The notes: generated from the letters alone by a model not told the origin. A DNA stretch of 27,614 bases from Paraktedonobacter sp039923935 (GCA_039923935.1 JBDTBU010000239.1:1-27614); one strand, 5' to 3'. Positions 8,562-16,962 are shown, counted from the first letter of the stretch. Numbers and translations: made by a program.

Positions 8562-10038
8562 GTGTGCTACTCCTTCGATAGGAAATGCGCGGCAAGAGCA
8601 AGACCCGTTCGGTGCGCGGCGTCTCCTGGCCCATGCTCGCTATGGAGATCTCTTCGCTTGATGTGGGATCGATCAGGTGGCGTGGGTCGCGAGCCGCCAG
8701 TACGCAGTAGCTCAGCACTTCGGCCAGACCCTTCTCGATGGGATAACGCTCCAGCACCTCGGAGAGCCGCACCAGTGGGCGTTGTTCTAGCAGCGTTTCG
8801 ATCCTGCGGCGTAAGAGCATCTCATCCACTGCAAATTGACTGTAGAGTTTGGTGAAGTCGATTTCGCGCAAATCTTCGCTGCTGGCCTGCTGGGGTTGTT
8901 CGCTAAAGGTCGTTGTGCGTGTTGGCTGCCATAGTTCGCGTTCCATAACCATTTGCACTTCGGGAGCGCCTTCCAATTCCAGCAGTGTCCCTTTTTCCTG
9001 TGTGGTTTGCAGAAAGACGGCTTGTTTGATCTCCTGGATCAACTCATGCACACGGCGATTCTCCGCGATAGTCTGCTCATCCAACAGGCGACGTAGTTGT
9101 TCGGCTAGGCGTGCGTTGGAGTGCACGACCTTCTCGCCCGCCGTGACCAGATAGCCGGGCAGGCGTGGTAGGATATGGTCGTCGCTGAGGGCTGAGCGCA
9201 GTTCGATCAGCTCATCCAGCGCGTTGAGCAGTTCTTTCAGCTCATCGCCTTGCGTGGGGGACATCAGAAATTCCCAGAACGAGTAGAAGCTACGCCCCTG
9301 ATCTGAGGCTTTGAGTTCTTCGTCGGCGTCCAGCACATATGCGACCAGTGTACCTTTGCGCATGCCTGGCTGCAACTGGGCTGACTGGATCGAGCGAGCA
9401 ATCTCACGAAACTTCTCCTCAACCAGACGGAAATCGCGCAACAGTTGGCGTGCCAGTTGCGAAGCCTCGAAGAAGCGTTCGCGCACCTGGGTGGGAGTGT
9501 AGATATTCTCAACCTTGCCACTCTGCCGGATCAAATCAATCTGGCGATCCAGTTCGGCGCGTTGCTGCTCCAATTGTTCCAGGCGTTGGGTTGGATCTTC
9601 CGTGCTTTTCTGCACAATTTCGCGTAACAGTTGCACAATCAGCATAAAGCGCGACTCTGTACCGACAAACTCCTGAGATTGCATATCTTCCAGCCAGCCA
9701 ATAGCCCGTTCTGTTTCCGAGGTCAACTCAACTGCTGGCACATCGCCATGCCCGTAGACAGCGATGCGAATAAAGCGATGCTCTTCATCCGACCATTCGG
9801 TTATGTATTGCTGTGGGGTCCGTACATAGCGGCCTGGAGCGCGTTCGTTGACATGCTCTAATGCACCTTCCAATTGTTCCACCAACTCTGGCAGAGGCAC
9901 AGAGACGCGTTGGGCACGTTTAAATTGTTGATAGAGAAAGCTGACGATCAGCGCGGCGTTGTCGGCTTTCAGTAGCCTGATGCTTGGCGCGTTCTGTAAA
10001 TCCCAGGCCAGCCGCTCTTCATCCATCTTCAACGGCAT
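8551..10038 (-). CDS. jetA: Wadjet protein JetA, MukF-like kleisin (DUF3375)
   Basis: JetA is the kleisin-type subunit that closes the JetABC ring. The 495-aa protein opens with the DUF3375 N-terminus: short helices, then SIRLLKADNAALIVSFLYQQFK. A helical region follows with a coiled coil around residues 175-230 (QRLEQLEQQRAELDRQI) and a C-terminal winged-helix-like part with LVRLSEVLERYPIEKGLAEVLSYC. The frame is open upstream to 10179, but AGAGGG sits 6 nt before the ATG at 10038 and the earlier stretch lacks family character, so I start there. It is first in the operon and overlaps jetB by 11 nt. Confidence 0.92.
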   Translation of the reverse strand: MPLKMDEERLAWDLQNAPSIRLLKADNAALIVSFLYQQFKRAQRVSVPLPELVEQLEGALEHVNERAPGRYVRTPQQYITEWSDEEHRFIRIAVYGHGDVPAVELTSETERAIGWLEDMQSQEFVGTESRFMLIVQLLREIVQKSTEDPTQRLEQLEQQRAELDRQIDLIRQSGKVENIYTPTQVRERFFEASQLARQLLRDFRLVEEKFREIARSIQSAQLQPGMRKGTLVAYVLDADEELKASDQGRSFYSFWEFLMSPTQGDELKELLNALDELIELRSALSDDHILPRLPGYLVTAGEKVVHSNARLAEQLRRLLDEQTIAENRRVHELIQEIKQAVFLQTTQEKGTLLELEGAPEVQMVMERELWQPTRTTTFSEQPQQASSEDLREIDFTKLYSQFAVDEMLLRRRIETLLEQRPLVRLSEVLERYPIEKGLAEVLSYCVLAARDPRHLIDPTSSEEISIASMGQETPRTERVLLLPRISYRRSSTHAS

Positions 10039-10216
10039 GAATTTCCCTCTACTTCTGGCAAACGCAAGACACGAACAGTTCTCAGCACTCGTTCTTTCCA
10101 ACCAAGTGAGAACCGGTAACGCTCTTTCCAAAGATATGTCTGGCCGCGCTTGAACAGCCAAGCCAGCCCTTATACGCACACATATTAGATGGCTGTGTTC
10201 TTAACGATGTTCGTTT

Positions 10217-10245
10217 ATAATAATACATTTCGGCATAGTGTGCAA
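10217..10245 (-). promoter_or_regulatory. Candidate promoter of the jetABCD operon
   Basis: On the minus strand TTGCAC (10245-10240), a 17-nt spacer, then TATTAT (10222-10217). It would give a leader of about 170 nt before jetA, in which I see no riboswitch or hairpin. On the plus strand the same A+T-rich spot contains TATAAT (10216-10221) without a good -35 and might serve the divergent hydrolase gene. Confidence 0.5.
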
Positions 10246-10329
10246 CACAGGCATTACCTTGGGGTACACTGGCAAATATTCGTCTTCCCAAAACAAGACG
10301 GCATCAGAGAGGATGCAAGGAGGCAAATA

Positions 10330-11097
10330 ATGGCGACATTGCGACCAACAAGGCATACGGTGATGGTCAACGATATGCCGGTTATCTACGAAACTATTGG
10401 TACCGGAGAGCCTTTGATTATTGTGCATGGGCTTGCCGGATCAGGACGATGGTGGAAACCCAATCTCCAGGCGCTTTCTGAGCACTATCAGTTGTATTTG
10501 ATCGATCTCCCCGGTTTTGGTGCGATGCGCCGCCACCGCAAGCATTTTTCTCTGGCTTCGACAGGTGAGTGGTTAGAAGTTTGGACACAGGCGATGGGTT
10601 TACAGACCTTTGCCTTGCTTGGACACTCTATGGGGGGCTATGTCTGTATGTCTCTGGCCGCGCGCGTGCCAGAAAAAGTCACACGTTTGATCCTGCTCGA
10701 TTCTATCGGCATTCCCTTTGAACGCTCAGTTCGTCAACTGCTGCTATCGACGCTCATATCGATATTTCACACTACACCCGCTTTCTGGCCGATTCTGCTC
10801 TACGATAGCCACATACGTGCGGGTATACCCATGGTTTTGCGGGCTGCGAGTCAGATTGTGGCTTTGGATGCAAATGCGGTGATTGATGCTGTACGAGCAC
10901 CAACGCTGCTGATCTGGGGCGATAATGATGAGCTTGTACCCCTCGATTTCGGCTATCGTCTGCGCGATAAACTGGCAAAGGCGCAGGCGCGTATGCTGGT
11001 CCTCAAAAAGGCCAATCATATCGCGATGTATGACCAACCCCAGCTTTTTAATGCCGGAGTATTGGCATTTCTCTCAGGCCAGGTGGTTGGTGAGTAA
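10330..11097 (+). CDS. Alpha/beta hydrolase
   Basis: A 255-aa alpha/beta-fold hydrolase of the large esterase/lactonase/C-C hydrolase superfamily. The catalytic apparatus is visible: oxyanion-hole HGLAGS (33-38), nucleophile Ser100 in GHSMGG, acid Asp198 or Asp200 in WGDNDELVP, and His230 in KKANHIAMY. A lid of helices lies between residues 130 and 180. Nothing fixes the substrate. The frame is open upstream to 10189, but the ATG at 10330 has AAGGAGG at 8-nt spacing and the hydrolase fold starts right after it. It is divergent from jetA and probably not part of the defence system. Confidence 0.88.
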   Translation: MATLRPTRHTVMVNDMPVIYETIGTGEPLIIVHGLAGSGRWWKPNLQALSEHYQLYLIDLPGFGAMRRHRKHFSLASTGEWLEVWTQAMGLQTFALLGHSMGGYVCMSLAARVPEKVTRLILLDSIGIPFERSVRQLLLSTLISIFHTTPAFWPILLYDSHIRAGIPMVLRAASQIVALDANAVIDAVRAPTLLIWGDNDELVPLDFGYRLRDKLAKAQARMLVLKKANHIAMYDQPQLFNAGVLAFLSGQVVGE

Positions 11098-11278
11098 GCT
11101 GACCGGAAGTTAGCTTTCAAACGTCATCCCACGATAATCCTGCGTTTGGCGCAAACATATGGTGATCGCGTGAATATACGAAGGCGTATCTGCTTCTCTT
11201 CATTTTGATAAAGAAGGAAAACGATTACATGGGTATTACAAATATCATGCGTAAAAAATACTCGTTCGTGTATAAAAA

Positions 11279-11308
11279 TTGACATGTAGAGATATAAAAA
11301 GATAGAAT
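11279..11308 (+). promoter_or_regulatory. Candidate promoter of the carboxylesterase gene
   Basis: A perfect -35 TTGACA (11279-11284), an 18-nt A-rich spacer and TAGAAT (11303-11308), 69 nt before the esterase ATG. The 280-nt gap it lies in (11098-11377) is A+T-rich compared with the genes. It also contains short inverted repeats GTTTG/CAAAC (about 11142-11154) and ATACG/CGTAT (about 11175-11188), but no gene. Confidence 0.6.
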
Positions 11309-11377
11309 AAAGAAGAACCCAAGATTGTATCCTTTGCACAGTTTCCTACGTACACAATTGTCAGAAAGGATCACTGC

Positions 11378-12886
11378 ATGGATGTTATTGTCGAAACAAC
11401 CCTAGGGAAGGTCCGGGGAGCTACTACTGATGGTATCTCCGTTTTCAAGGGTCTTGCCTATGGGGCCGACACGAGTGGGCGCAATCGTTTCCGACCACCC
11501 GTTAAGCCTGAACCTTGGACTGGTGTGCGCGATGCCCTTCTCTTTGGGGATCGCAGCCCACACCCTACCAGTGGCCCAGGTCTTAGTGAGCCGCCAACTG
11601 AACCAGAGAGCGAGAACTGCCTGTGTTTGAATGTCTGGACTCCTGGGGTGGGAGATGGTCGTAAACGGCCAGTGCTCTTCTGGTGTCATGGCGGCGGCTT
11701 TACGGTTGGATCGGGCGCGGAGCCTCGCTCATACGGCACAAATCTGGCGCGGCGCGGAGATGCGGTCATCGTAGCTGTCAATCATCGCCTGGGTCCATTC
11801 GGTTATTGTTATCTGGGCCAACTGGCGAACGAGGAGTATCCTGCGTCAGGTAACGTTGGTCAGCTTGATTTGGTGGCGGCACTGGAATGGGTGCGCGACA
11901 ATATTGCAGCGTTTGGCGGCGATCCTGGCAATGTGACCATCTTTGGCGAGTCAGGCGGCGGAGCCAAGGTGGGTGCTTTGATGGCTATGCCTAGCGCGGT
12001 TGGCCTGTTTCACCGGGCGATTATGCAAAGTGGTCCTGGTTTGCGAGCGACAGAACCCGAAAGAGCGACACAAACTGCTGAGCGTTTTCTGAAGGAGTTA
12101 GGTGTCTCTGCCACGGACACGCAGGGCTTGAGCAGTGTGACGACTGCACAGATTTTAGCGGCCAATGCCAGAGCGAATCCAGATGGTCGTCTGGGCTGGG
12201 CACCTGTCTTCGATGGCTATGTGCTGCCCAATCATCCCTTTGAGCCAGTCGCCCCAGCGATCTCGGCTAACATACCGTTGATGATTGGCACGACCAAAGA
12301 TGAGGCGACGGGTTTCCTGATGGGTGATCCGGCAGTGCGTACGCTCGACGAGGCGGCCTTGCATACACGCGTGGAAGTTTTTGCCAAAGAGCGTACCGAT
12401 GCATTGATTGCAGCCTATCACCACACGTATCCGCATGTGTCAGTGACCGATCTCTACATGACCATCGCCACCGATCAGATGATGCGCATCAATTCGATCA
12501 CCGTGGCCGAACGCAAATACGCGCAACATGCTGCTCCAGTCTTTATGTACCTGTTTACGTGGGAAACACCCGCGTTCAACGGGCTATTGAAGTCCTGTCA
12601 CGCGCTTGAAATCCCGTTTGTGTTCGATACTGTTGAGCAGGGGAGCGACTTCATCGGCGACTCGCCCGAATGTACGACTATTGCTGAGAATATGAGTGAA
12701 GCGTGGCTGTCTTTCGCTCGCGACGGCGTGCCGAGCTATCGCGGCATACCCACTTGGCCCGCTTACACACCAGAGACGCGAGCCACGATGTTCTTTGGCA
12801 CCGAATGTCATGTGGTCAACGATCCTGGCGGCGAGGTGCGCCAAGCTTGGGACGGTATGACTGTGTACGGCATCAGGTTGGCCTAA
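11378..12886 (+). CDS. Type-B carboxylesterase (para-nitrobenzyl esterase-like)
   Basis: A 502-aa serine carboxylesterase that hydrolyses carboxylic esters; the bacterial relatives are PnbA-type enzymes. The full catalytic set is present: oxyanion loop HGGGF (104-108), Ser192 in FGESGGG, Glu309 in GTTKDEATGF, and His408 in KSCHALEIPFVF. The family N-terminus (GKVRGATTDGISVFKGLAYG) and the ENCLCLNVWTP segment are intact. No signal peptide is seen, so it is probably cytoplasmic. AAAGGA lies 8 nt before the ATG. It has its own promoter candidate and is followed, after 200 nt with repeat copy B, by the decarboxylase-like and SDR genes on the same strand. A joint catabolic role is possible but unproven. 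Confidence 0.92.
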   Translation: MDVIVETTLGKVRGATTDGISVFKGLAYGADTSGRNRFRPPVKPEPWTGVRDALLFGDRSPHPTSGPGLSEPPTEPESENCLCLNVWTPGVGDGRKRPVLFWCHGGGFTVGSGAEPRSYGTNLARRGDAVIVAVNHRLGPFGYCYLGQLANEEYPASGNVGQLDLVAALEWVRDNIAAFGGDPGNVTIFGESGGGAKVGALMAMPSAVGLFHRAIMQSGPGLRATEPERATQTAERFLKELGVSATDTQGLSSVTTAQILAANARANPDGRLGWAPVFDGYVLPNHPFEPVAPAISANIPLMIGTTKDEATGFLMGDPAVRTLDEAALHTRVEVFAKERTDALIAAYHHTYPHVSVTDLYMTIATDQMMRINSITVAERKYAQHAAPVFMYLFTWETPAFNGLLKSCHALEIPFVFDTVEQGSDFIGDSPECTTIAENMSEAWLSFARDGVPSYRGIPTWPAYTPETRATMFFGTECHVVNDPGGEVRQAWDGMTVYGIRLA

Positions 12887-12904
12887 AACTCTGGCGAACA
12901 CGCG

Positions 12905-12920
12905 CAGCAGCGTTCTGCTG
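12905..12920 (+). terminator. Weak hairpin after the carboxylesterase gene
   Basis: CAGCAG and CTGCTG pair around a CGTT loop 19 nt after the esterase stop. There is no T-run behind it, so a terminator role is only a possibility. Confidence 0.25.
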
Positions 12921-12977
12921 TACGAAAAACTGCTCTGTCTTTCAGCTATTCACAGATACCTTTTTAATGAGAAAACA

Positions 12978-13068
12978 CTTGACCTGTTCGACTTTCCCGT
13001 GTACAATCCCTCAAGGCGTACGTGGCCGGATTGAGACGGAATGTCGATCCGCTTGAGGATACTGAAAA
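12978..13068 (+). repeat. 91-bp dispersed repeat, copy B
   Basis: Gapless relative of 2116-2206 and 25180-25270 (by hand about 58 of 91 bases match the 25180 copy). The left end is CTTGACCTGTTCGACTTTCC. The right end is TCGATCCGCTTGAGGATACT followed by GAAAA. CCTCAAG (13009-13015) and CTTGAGG (13052-13058) form a perfect 7-bp inverted repeat. This copy ends 20 nt before the decarboxylase-like gene and contains a good promoter match near its left end. Confidence 0.8.
12979..13007 (+). promoter_or_regulatory. Candidate promoter inside repeat copy B
   Basis: TTGACC (12979-12984), a 17-nt spacer and TACAAT (13002-13007), about 80 nt before the decarboxylase-like gene. The same columns in copy A read TTAACC and TACACT. 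In copy C they read TTGACC and CATCCT, so the -10 is lost there. It is the best candidate promoter for the two downstream genes. Confidence 0.5.
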
Positions 13069-13087
13069 TTTGAAGGAGAAAATGACT

Positions 13088-13690
13088 ATGCCAAAATCGC
13101 AAGATGAGTTGAGACAAACGTACCCGTCTAAGGCTCGGTTGACGCCTCTTCCACTGGCAGAGATGAGTGAGCGCACGCGTGAGGTTATTGCGAAGACCAA
13201 TCTCGCTCCAAATGGTGAGCCACTCGCCATCTTTGGAACGCTGGCCCGGCATCCCAAGCTGCTCGCCGCGTGGCTCCCGTTCGGGGGTCGCTTGCTTGCT
13301 GGTGGTAGTCTGGATCGAAACGCGACAGAGTTGGTTATTTTGCGCACCGCGTACAATATGGGCAACGAGTACGAATGGGGGCAGCATCTTTACATCAGCA
13401 AGACGTTGGGGATCAAGCAAGCGACCATTGATCGCGTCATTGCAGGGCCAGATGCAGAGGGATGGTCGCCGTTTGAAGGTCTGCTGATGCGTGCAACCGA
13501 GGAACTGCATGTTGATCGGTATATCACGGATGACACCTGGAAGGCGCTCTCAGAGCATCTTAACGAGACACAGTTGATCGAACTCTGCTTCCTGGTCGGT
13601 CAGTATGAGATGCTGGCTATGTTCCTGCGTACGGCTGGCGTGCAACTTGAGCCTGGAAAGGAGAAACTTCCCCACGATGGCAAACTCTGA
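13088..13690 (+). CDS. Carboxymuconolactone decarboxylase-like protein
   Basis: A 200-aa member of the carboxymuconolactone decarboxylase/AhpD-like fold. The core helices carry LDRNATELVILRTAYNMGNEYEWGQH, with the Glu/Trp/His pattern of the decarboxylase-like branch. The CxxC pair of AhpD peroxidases is absent, so a redox role is unlikely. The true substrate is unknown; many members are not lactone decarboxylases. An ATG at 13082 is in frame, but AAGGAG is only 3 nt away from it and 9 nt from the ATG at 13088, so I chose the latter. The stop overlaps the following SDR gene by 14 nt, indicating a two-gene operon. Confidence 0.85.
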   Translation: MPKSQDELRQTYPSKARLTPLPLAEMSERTREVIAKTNLAPNGEPLAIFGTLARHPKLLAAWLPFGGRLLAGGSLDRNATELVILRTAYNMGNEYEWGQHLYISKTLGIKQATIDRVIAGPDAEGWSPFEGLLMRATEELHVDRYITDDTWKALSEHLNETQLIELCFLVGQYEMLAMFLRTAGVQLEPGKEKLPHDGKL

Positions 13691-14498
13691 TGAAACAACT
13701 CCTGCACTGCCAGCCGAGGCGCTGGGGGAAGCACCTGGGCGCAGCCGTCTGACTGGTCGCCGTATCCTGGTGGTTGGCGCAGGCAGTGCGCGTTTTCAGG
13801 GTGAGAGCGATCCTCCCGGCAACGGGCAGGCTATCGCACGTCTCGCCGCCAGGGAAGGTGCCGAGATTATCTGTGCCGATATCAATCTCGAAGCCGCCAA
13901 CCATACCGTCGAGGCGATTCGGGCTGAGGGCGGTTCTGCGACTGCGATCCAGGGCGACGTGTCTGATGCCGATGTCTGTGCCCGTTTCATTGCTGAGTCG
14001 GGCGCAATCGATGGCCTGGTGTGCAATGTTGGCATTGGCCTGGGTCGTTTTCTGGCGGATACCTCCCCAGAGCAGTGGGATCAGGTTATGTCGGTTAATC
14101 TGCGTGCACACTTTCTGTTGGCTCGCGCTGCTCTGCCGGTTCTGCCGCGTGGAGGAGCGATTGTGTTTATTGGATCGGTGGCGGGACTCAATCCTGGCAC
14201 ACAGGTTCCCGCGTATGATACCTCTAAAGCAGGTCTGCTTGGCCTTAACCGACATGTCGCTGCGGAAGGTGCCAGACGTGGTGTGCGCTCCAACTTACTG
14301 ATTCCCGGCTTTATCGATACGCCATTGGGGCGTCGAGCCAGTGCTGGGCGACCCAGCCGAGCGACGACACCCGTGCCTCTGAAACGGCAAGGGACCGCCT
14401 GGGAAGTTGCGTATGCCGCCATTTTTCTGCTTTCAAACGAGTCCAGCTATATGACTGGTCAAAAGCTGATTATTGATGGTGGATTGTCCTGGGTGTAA
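13677..14498 (+). CDS. Short-chain dehydrogenase/reductase (SDR)
   Basis: A 273-aa NAD(P)-dependent oxidoreductase. The catalytic residues are Ser167 (FIGSVAG), Tyr180 and Lys184 (YDTSK). CNVGI at 116-120 replaces the usual NNAG, and the C-terminal MTGQKLIIDGG is standard. The glycine-rich cofactor loop is unusual: VVGAGSARF, then an acidic/proline stretch, then GNGQAIA, giving about ten extra residues between the glycines compared with TGxxxGIG. The acidic residue after the second strand (CADIN) suggests NAD(H). The start lies inside the preceding gene; a weak AAGGAG is 13 nt upstream. It is probably co-translated with the decarboxylase-like protein and may act on the same small molecule. 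Confidence 0.9.
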   Translation: MANSDETTPALPAEALGEAPGRSRLTGRRILVVGAGSARFQGESDPPGNGQAIARLAAREGAEIICADINLEAANHTVEAIRAEGGSATAIQGDVSDADVCARFIAESGAIDGLVCNVGIGLGRFLADTSPEQWDQVMSVNLRAHFLLARAALPVLPRGGAIVFIGSVAGLNPGTQVPAYDTSKAGLLGLNRHVAAEGARRGVRSNLLIPGFIDTPLGRRASAGRPSRATTPVPLKRQGTAWEVAYAAIFLLSNESSYMTGQKLIIDGGLSWV

Positions 14499-14587
14499 TT
14501 GTGCATTAAAGAAACCCATCCACCTCGGAACGGGAGGCTGCCTGCTTCATCCCCCAGATGCGGCTCGCTCCCGGTTCTACGCGCAGG

Positions 14588-14646
14588 GAAGGAGGGAGGC
14601 AAGCTCTATAGCGTGCTCGCGATGATGGAGCTTGCCTCCCTCCTTC
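14588..14646. terminator. Perfect 19-bp hairpin between convergent genes
   Basis: The arms GAAGGAGGGAGGCAAGCTC (14588-14606) and their exact complement (14628-14646) enclose a 21-nt loop. It sits between the SDR stop and the TPR-gene stop (the right arm ends one base before the latter), so it probably ends transcription from both sides. No long T-run follows on either strand. Confidence 0.65.
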
Positions 14647-14647
14647 G

Positions 14648-16873
14648 TTATAATCCCTTGCGTAATCGGTGCAAGAGCTTGCGCAGCGTCTGGTTTTCTG
14701 CCATCTGTTCTATTGTCAACTCCTCACCATCGACGGGAATGGAAGCTTCAACAGTTTGCAGATACCTTTTTAGCTCTGCCGGTCCGGCTATGGTCGCAAA
14801 GTTTTGCAGGCTGGCCTGTGCCTCGCTTTCCCGCTCCAGGCGTGCTAGAGTAATGGCGTATTGCGCGTGCAATTCGGCGTATTGTTGCAGGAAGCGTCGC
14901 CACTGCTCTGGGGTGTGAAGTGTTTTCATGACCCGTTCAATCAGGTCGATGGCCCGTTTGAGTTCTTCTACGGCCTGTTGAAGCTCGCCCCTGTTCAGGA
15001 AGATTCCAGCACGTTCGTAGCGCGTATCGGCCTCGCCCAACGGCTGTGGCTGTTGTTGATAGAGTGCCAGGGCAAGATTGAAATGTTTGAGCGCTTCGTC
15101 AAATTGCTCGTCGCCGCGCTGTGCCAGGCCCAGAGCCAACTCGGCGTCTGCTTGTCCTAGTTGATTGTCAGCCTGAGTAAAGCGTAGAAGTGCGCTCTGG
15201 CAGTCTTCGATAGCCTCTGTCCAGCTTTCCTGCCCGATCAGCGTCTCAGCGATACCCAACATAGCTGAGCCATCGCCATGCACGCTTTCCTGGCGTTGGA
15301 ACTGGCGACCAGCCTCGATAAAAGTGGCGTGTGCTGCTGGCAGATCGTTGCGTGCTAAGCGTGTATTGGCTAGTCCAAGCAAGCTCTCGCTAGCCAGCAG
15401 TGGCTCCTGAAGAGCCTCAGCCTGGGTATGAGCTGTGCTAAAGTGCGCCTCAGCCTGCGCAAAGTCGCCCTCAACCAGATGCAACTGCCCATCCACCAGA
15501 TGGAGCTGAGGTGCGAGACTCTGAGCAAGCGCGTTGCCAGCAGCCCTTTCATGGATGATCTGGAGATATTGCTCAGCCGTGTTGAGTTCGCCGGTGAGGA
15601 TAGCCAGACGTGCTAGGCGCAGTTCTGTCGCAGTCATGCAAGTGTTGAGTGTCTCGCCGGACAAACGGCGCATGCGTGTTTGCGCGTCCTGGTAGTGTTT
15701 TTGGGCTACGCTTAGCTCGCCACGTTGATAATACACATCGCCACTGCCCAGCAACGCCTCTCGCTCAACCTGCTCATTTTTCAGGGTGAGGGCCAGTTGG
15801 CGTGCCTCGTGAAAGGCATCCAGTGCGCGACTCAGGAAGCCGCGTTGCAGGAGAATCTGTCCCAAGCCAGCCGCAGCCTCGGCCTGTCCAACACGATAGG
15901 CGATGGCTTTATAGGTGCGCAAAGCGCGATCCATTAGCGAGTTGGCATAACCCGGTTGGCCGCGTCTCAGGTGAATGCTAGCGAGCAGGTTATTGGCGTT
16001 AGCAGTGCCTAAAGCATTATGTTCAGCCTGATACTTGTTGAGGGCTACTTGCGCACTGGTCAGGGCTTGGTCCACGCGATTGGCGTGCAGGGCAGCCTCG
16101 GCCAGACCCAAATTGCTATCCGCAATACCCAGCTCATATTCAATCGCGCTGGCCTGCGTAATGGCCTCAGCAAAGATATCGCCAGATCGCTCCAGTTCGC
16201 GCTGCTCCAGAGCGGTCCTGCCCAGGCCAACCAGTGCATCGACCTCGCCAAAAACGTCGTGTTGCTGGCGGTAGACTTCTAGTCCGCGTGTAAATTCCGC
16301 GCTTGCCTCGGCGTAGTGCCCAAACAGACGTAGAATCTCAGCCGTTGCCCGCCGGGCATCAGCCTCGTTAACCAGATCTTTGGCATTGACATAATCTGCA
16401 ATAGCTTCTTGGTAGAAGTCCAGTGCTTGTTCGATTTTGCCGCGTTGGAGAAAGACATGTCCCGTTGCCATCGCCACATTGCCTTGCCCCTGCGTGTTGC
16501 CCAGCGCCAAATAGAGCGCTTGCGCGTCCTCGTAGGCTTGTTGGGCTAGATCCAGGTGAGCCTGTTGGCGCTCGATATGTCCCAGTGCGAGGGTTGCTCC
16601 TGCCTCGTTCAGTGGGCGTTTGGCCTCTCGATAGTTATTGCGTGCTCTCTGATAACTATTGGTGGCTCTCTCCAACTGATTGAGCTGTTGCTGCACATCG
16701 GCCAGCAGCATGCGGCTATCGCCAGCCCGTTTGAGATCGCCAGTTAGTCGGAAACGGATTTCCGCGTCGCCGAACGCCTCGGCAGCCACATCCAGTTTGC
16801 CGTCATACAACGCTTCTCTGCCTTTATTCAAACGCATCTCAGCAGTCTTCGTGTCTTGTTCTTGTGTTGTCAT
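14648..16873 (-). CDS. Large TPR-repeat protein
   Basis: A 741-aa protein made almost entirely of tetratricopeptide repeats. The recurring pattern of about 34-40 residues (A..LGxA....G....A...F..A...F) runs from residue 13 to about 690. Examples are AEAFGDAEIRFRLTGDLKRAG, LGLAEAALHANRVDQALTSA and LANTRLARNDLPAAH. No signal peptide, membrane segment or enzymatic domain is visible, so it is most likely a cytoplasmic protein-protein interaction scaffold. The last 60 residues (RFLQQYAELHAQYA onward) look like a non-repeat helical cap. It diverges from the cNMP-binding gene. Partner proteins cannot be read from the sequence. A distant weak SD (GGTAGGGGATGAG) precedes the ATG. Confidence 0.82.
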   Translation of the reverse strand: MTTQEQDTKTAEMRLNKGREALYDGKLDVAAEAFGDAEIRFRLTGDLKRAGDSRMLLADVQQQLNQLERATNSYQRARNNYREAKRPLNEAGATLALGHIERQQAHLDLAQQAYEDAQALYLALGNTQGQGNVAMATGHVFLQRGKIEQALDFYQEAIADYVNAKDLVNEADARRATAEILRLFGHYAEASAEFTRGLEVYRQQHDVFGEVDALVGLGRTALEQRELERSGDIFAEAITQASAIEYELGIADSNLGLAEAALHANRVDQALTSAQVALNKYQAEHNALGTANANNLLASIHLRRGQPGYANSLMDRALRTYKAIAYRVGQAEAAAGLGQILLQRGFLSRALDAFHEARQLALTLKNEQVEREALLGSGDVYYQRGELSVAQKHYQDAQTRMRRLSGETLNTCMTATELRLARLAILTGELNTAEQYLQIIHERAAGNALAQSLAPQLHLVDGQLHLVEGDFAQAEAHFSTAHTQAEALQEPLLASESLLGLANTRLARNDLPAAHATFIEAGRQFQRQESVHGDGSAMLGIAETLIGQESWTEAIEDCQSALLRFTQADNQLGQADAELALGLAQRGDEQFDEALKHFNLALALYQQQPQPLGEADTRYERAGIFLNRGELQQAVEELKRAIDLIERVMKTLHTPEQWRRFLQQYAELHAQYAITLARLERESEAQASLQNFATIAGPAELKRYLQTVEASIPVDGEELTIEQMAENQTLRKLLHRLRKGL

Positions 16874-16947
16874 AGTTCAAACTCATCCCCTACCATGCTA
16901 GTTGGTCGCAACTGCTTTATGAGTTTTGTGCAACCAAATTGCCAGTC

Positions 16948-16962
16948 ATTAGATATTCTAAT
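16948..16962. promoter_or_regulatory. 15-bp palindrome, possible operator
   Basis: ATTAGATATTCTAAT has 6-bp arms around TAT. It lies in the 252-nt divergent gap between the TPR gene and the cNMP-binding gene, where a dimeric regulator could control one or both. The rest of that gap has only the weak promoter noted next. Confidence 0.35.

Noticed and set aside
12950..13510. Minus-strand open frames of 186 and 133 codons over the decarboxylase-like gene
   Set aside because: They are antisense shadows of a recognisable gene and have biased, low-complexity composition.
12955..14772. Shared 14-mer CAGATACCTTTTTA near 12955 and 14759
   Set aside because: A 14-base match is expected about once by chance in a window of this size, and the flanks do not agree.
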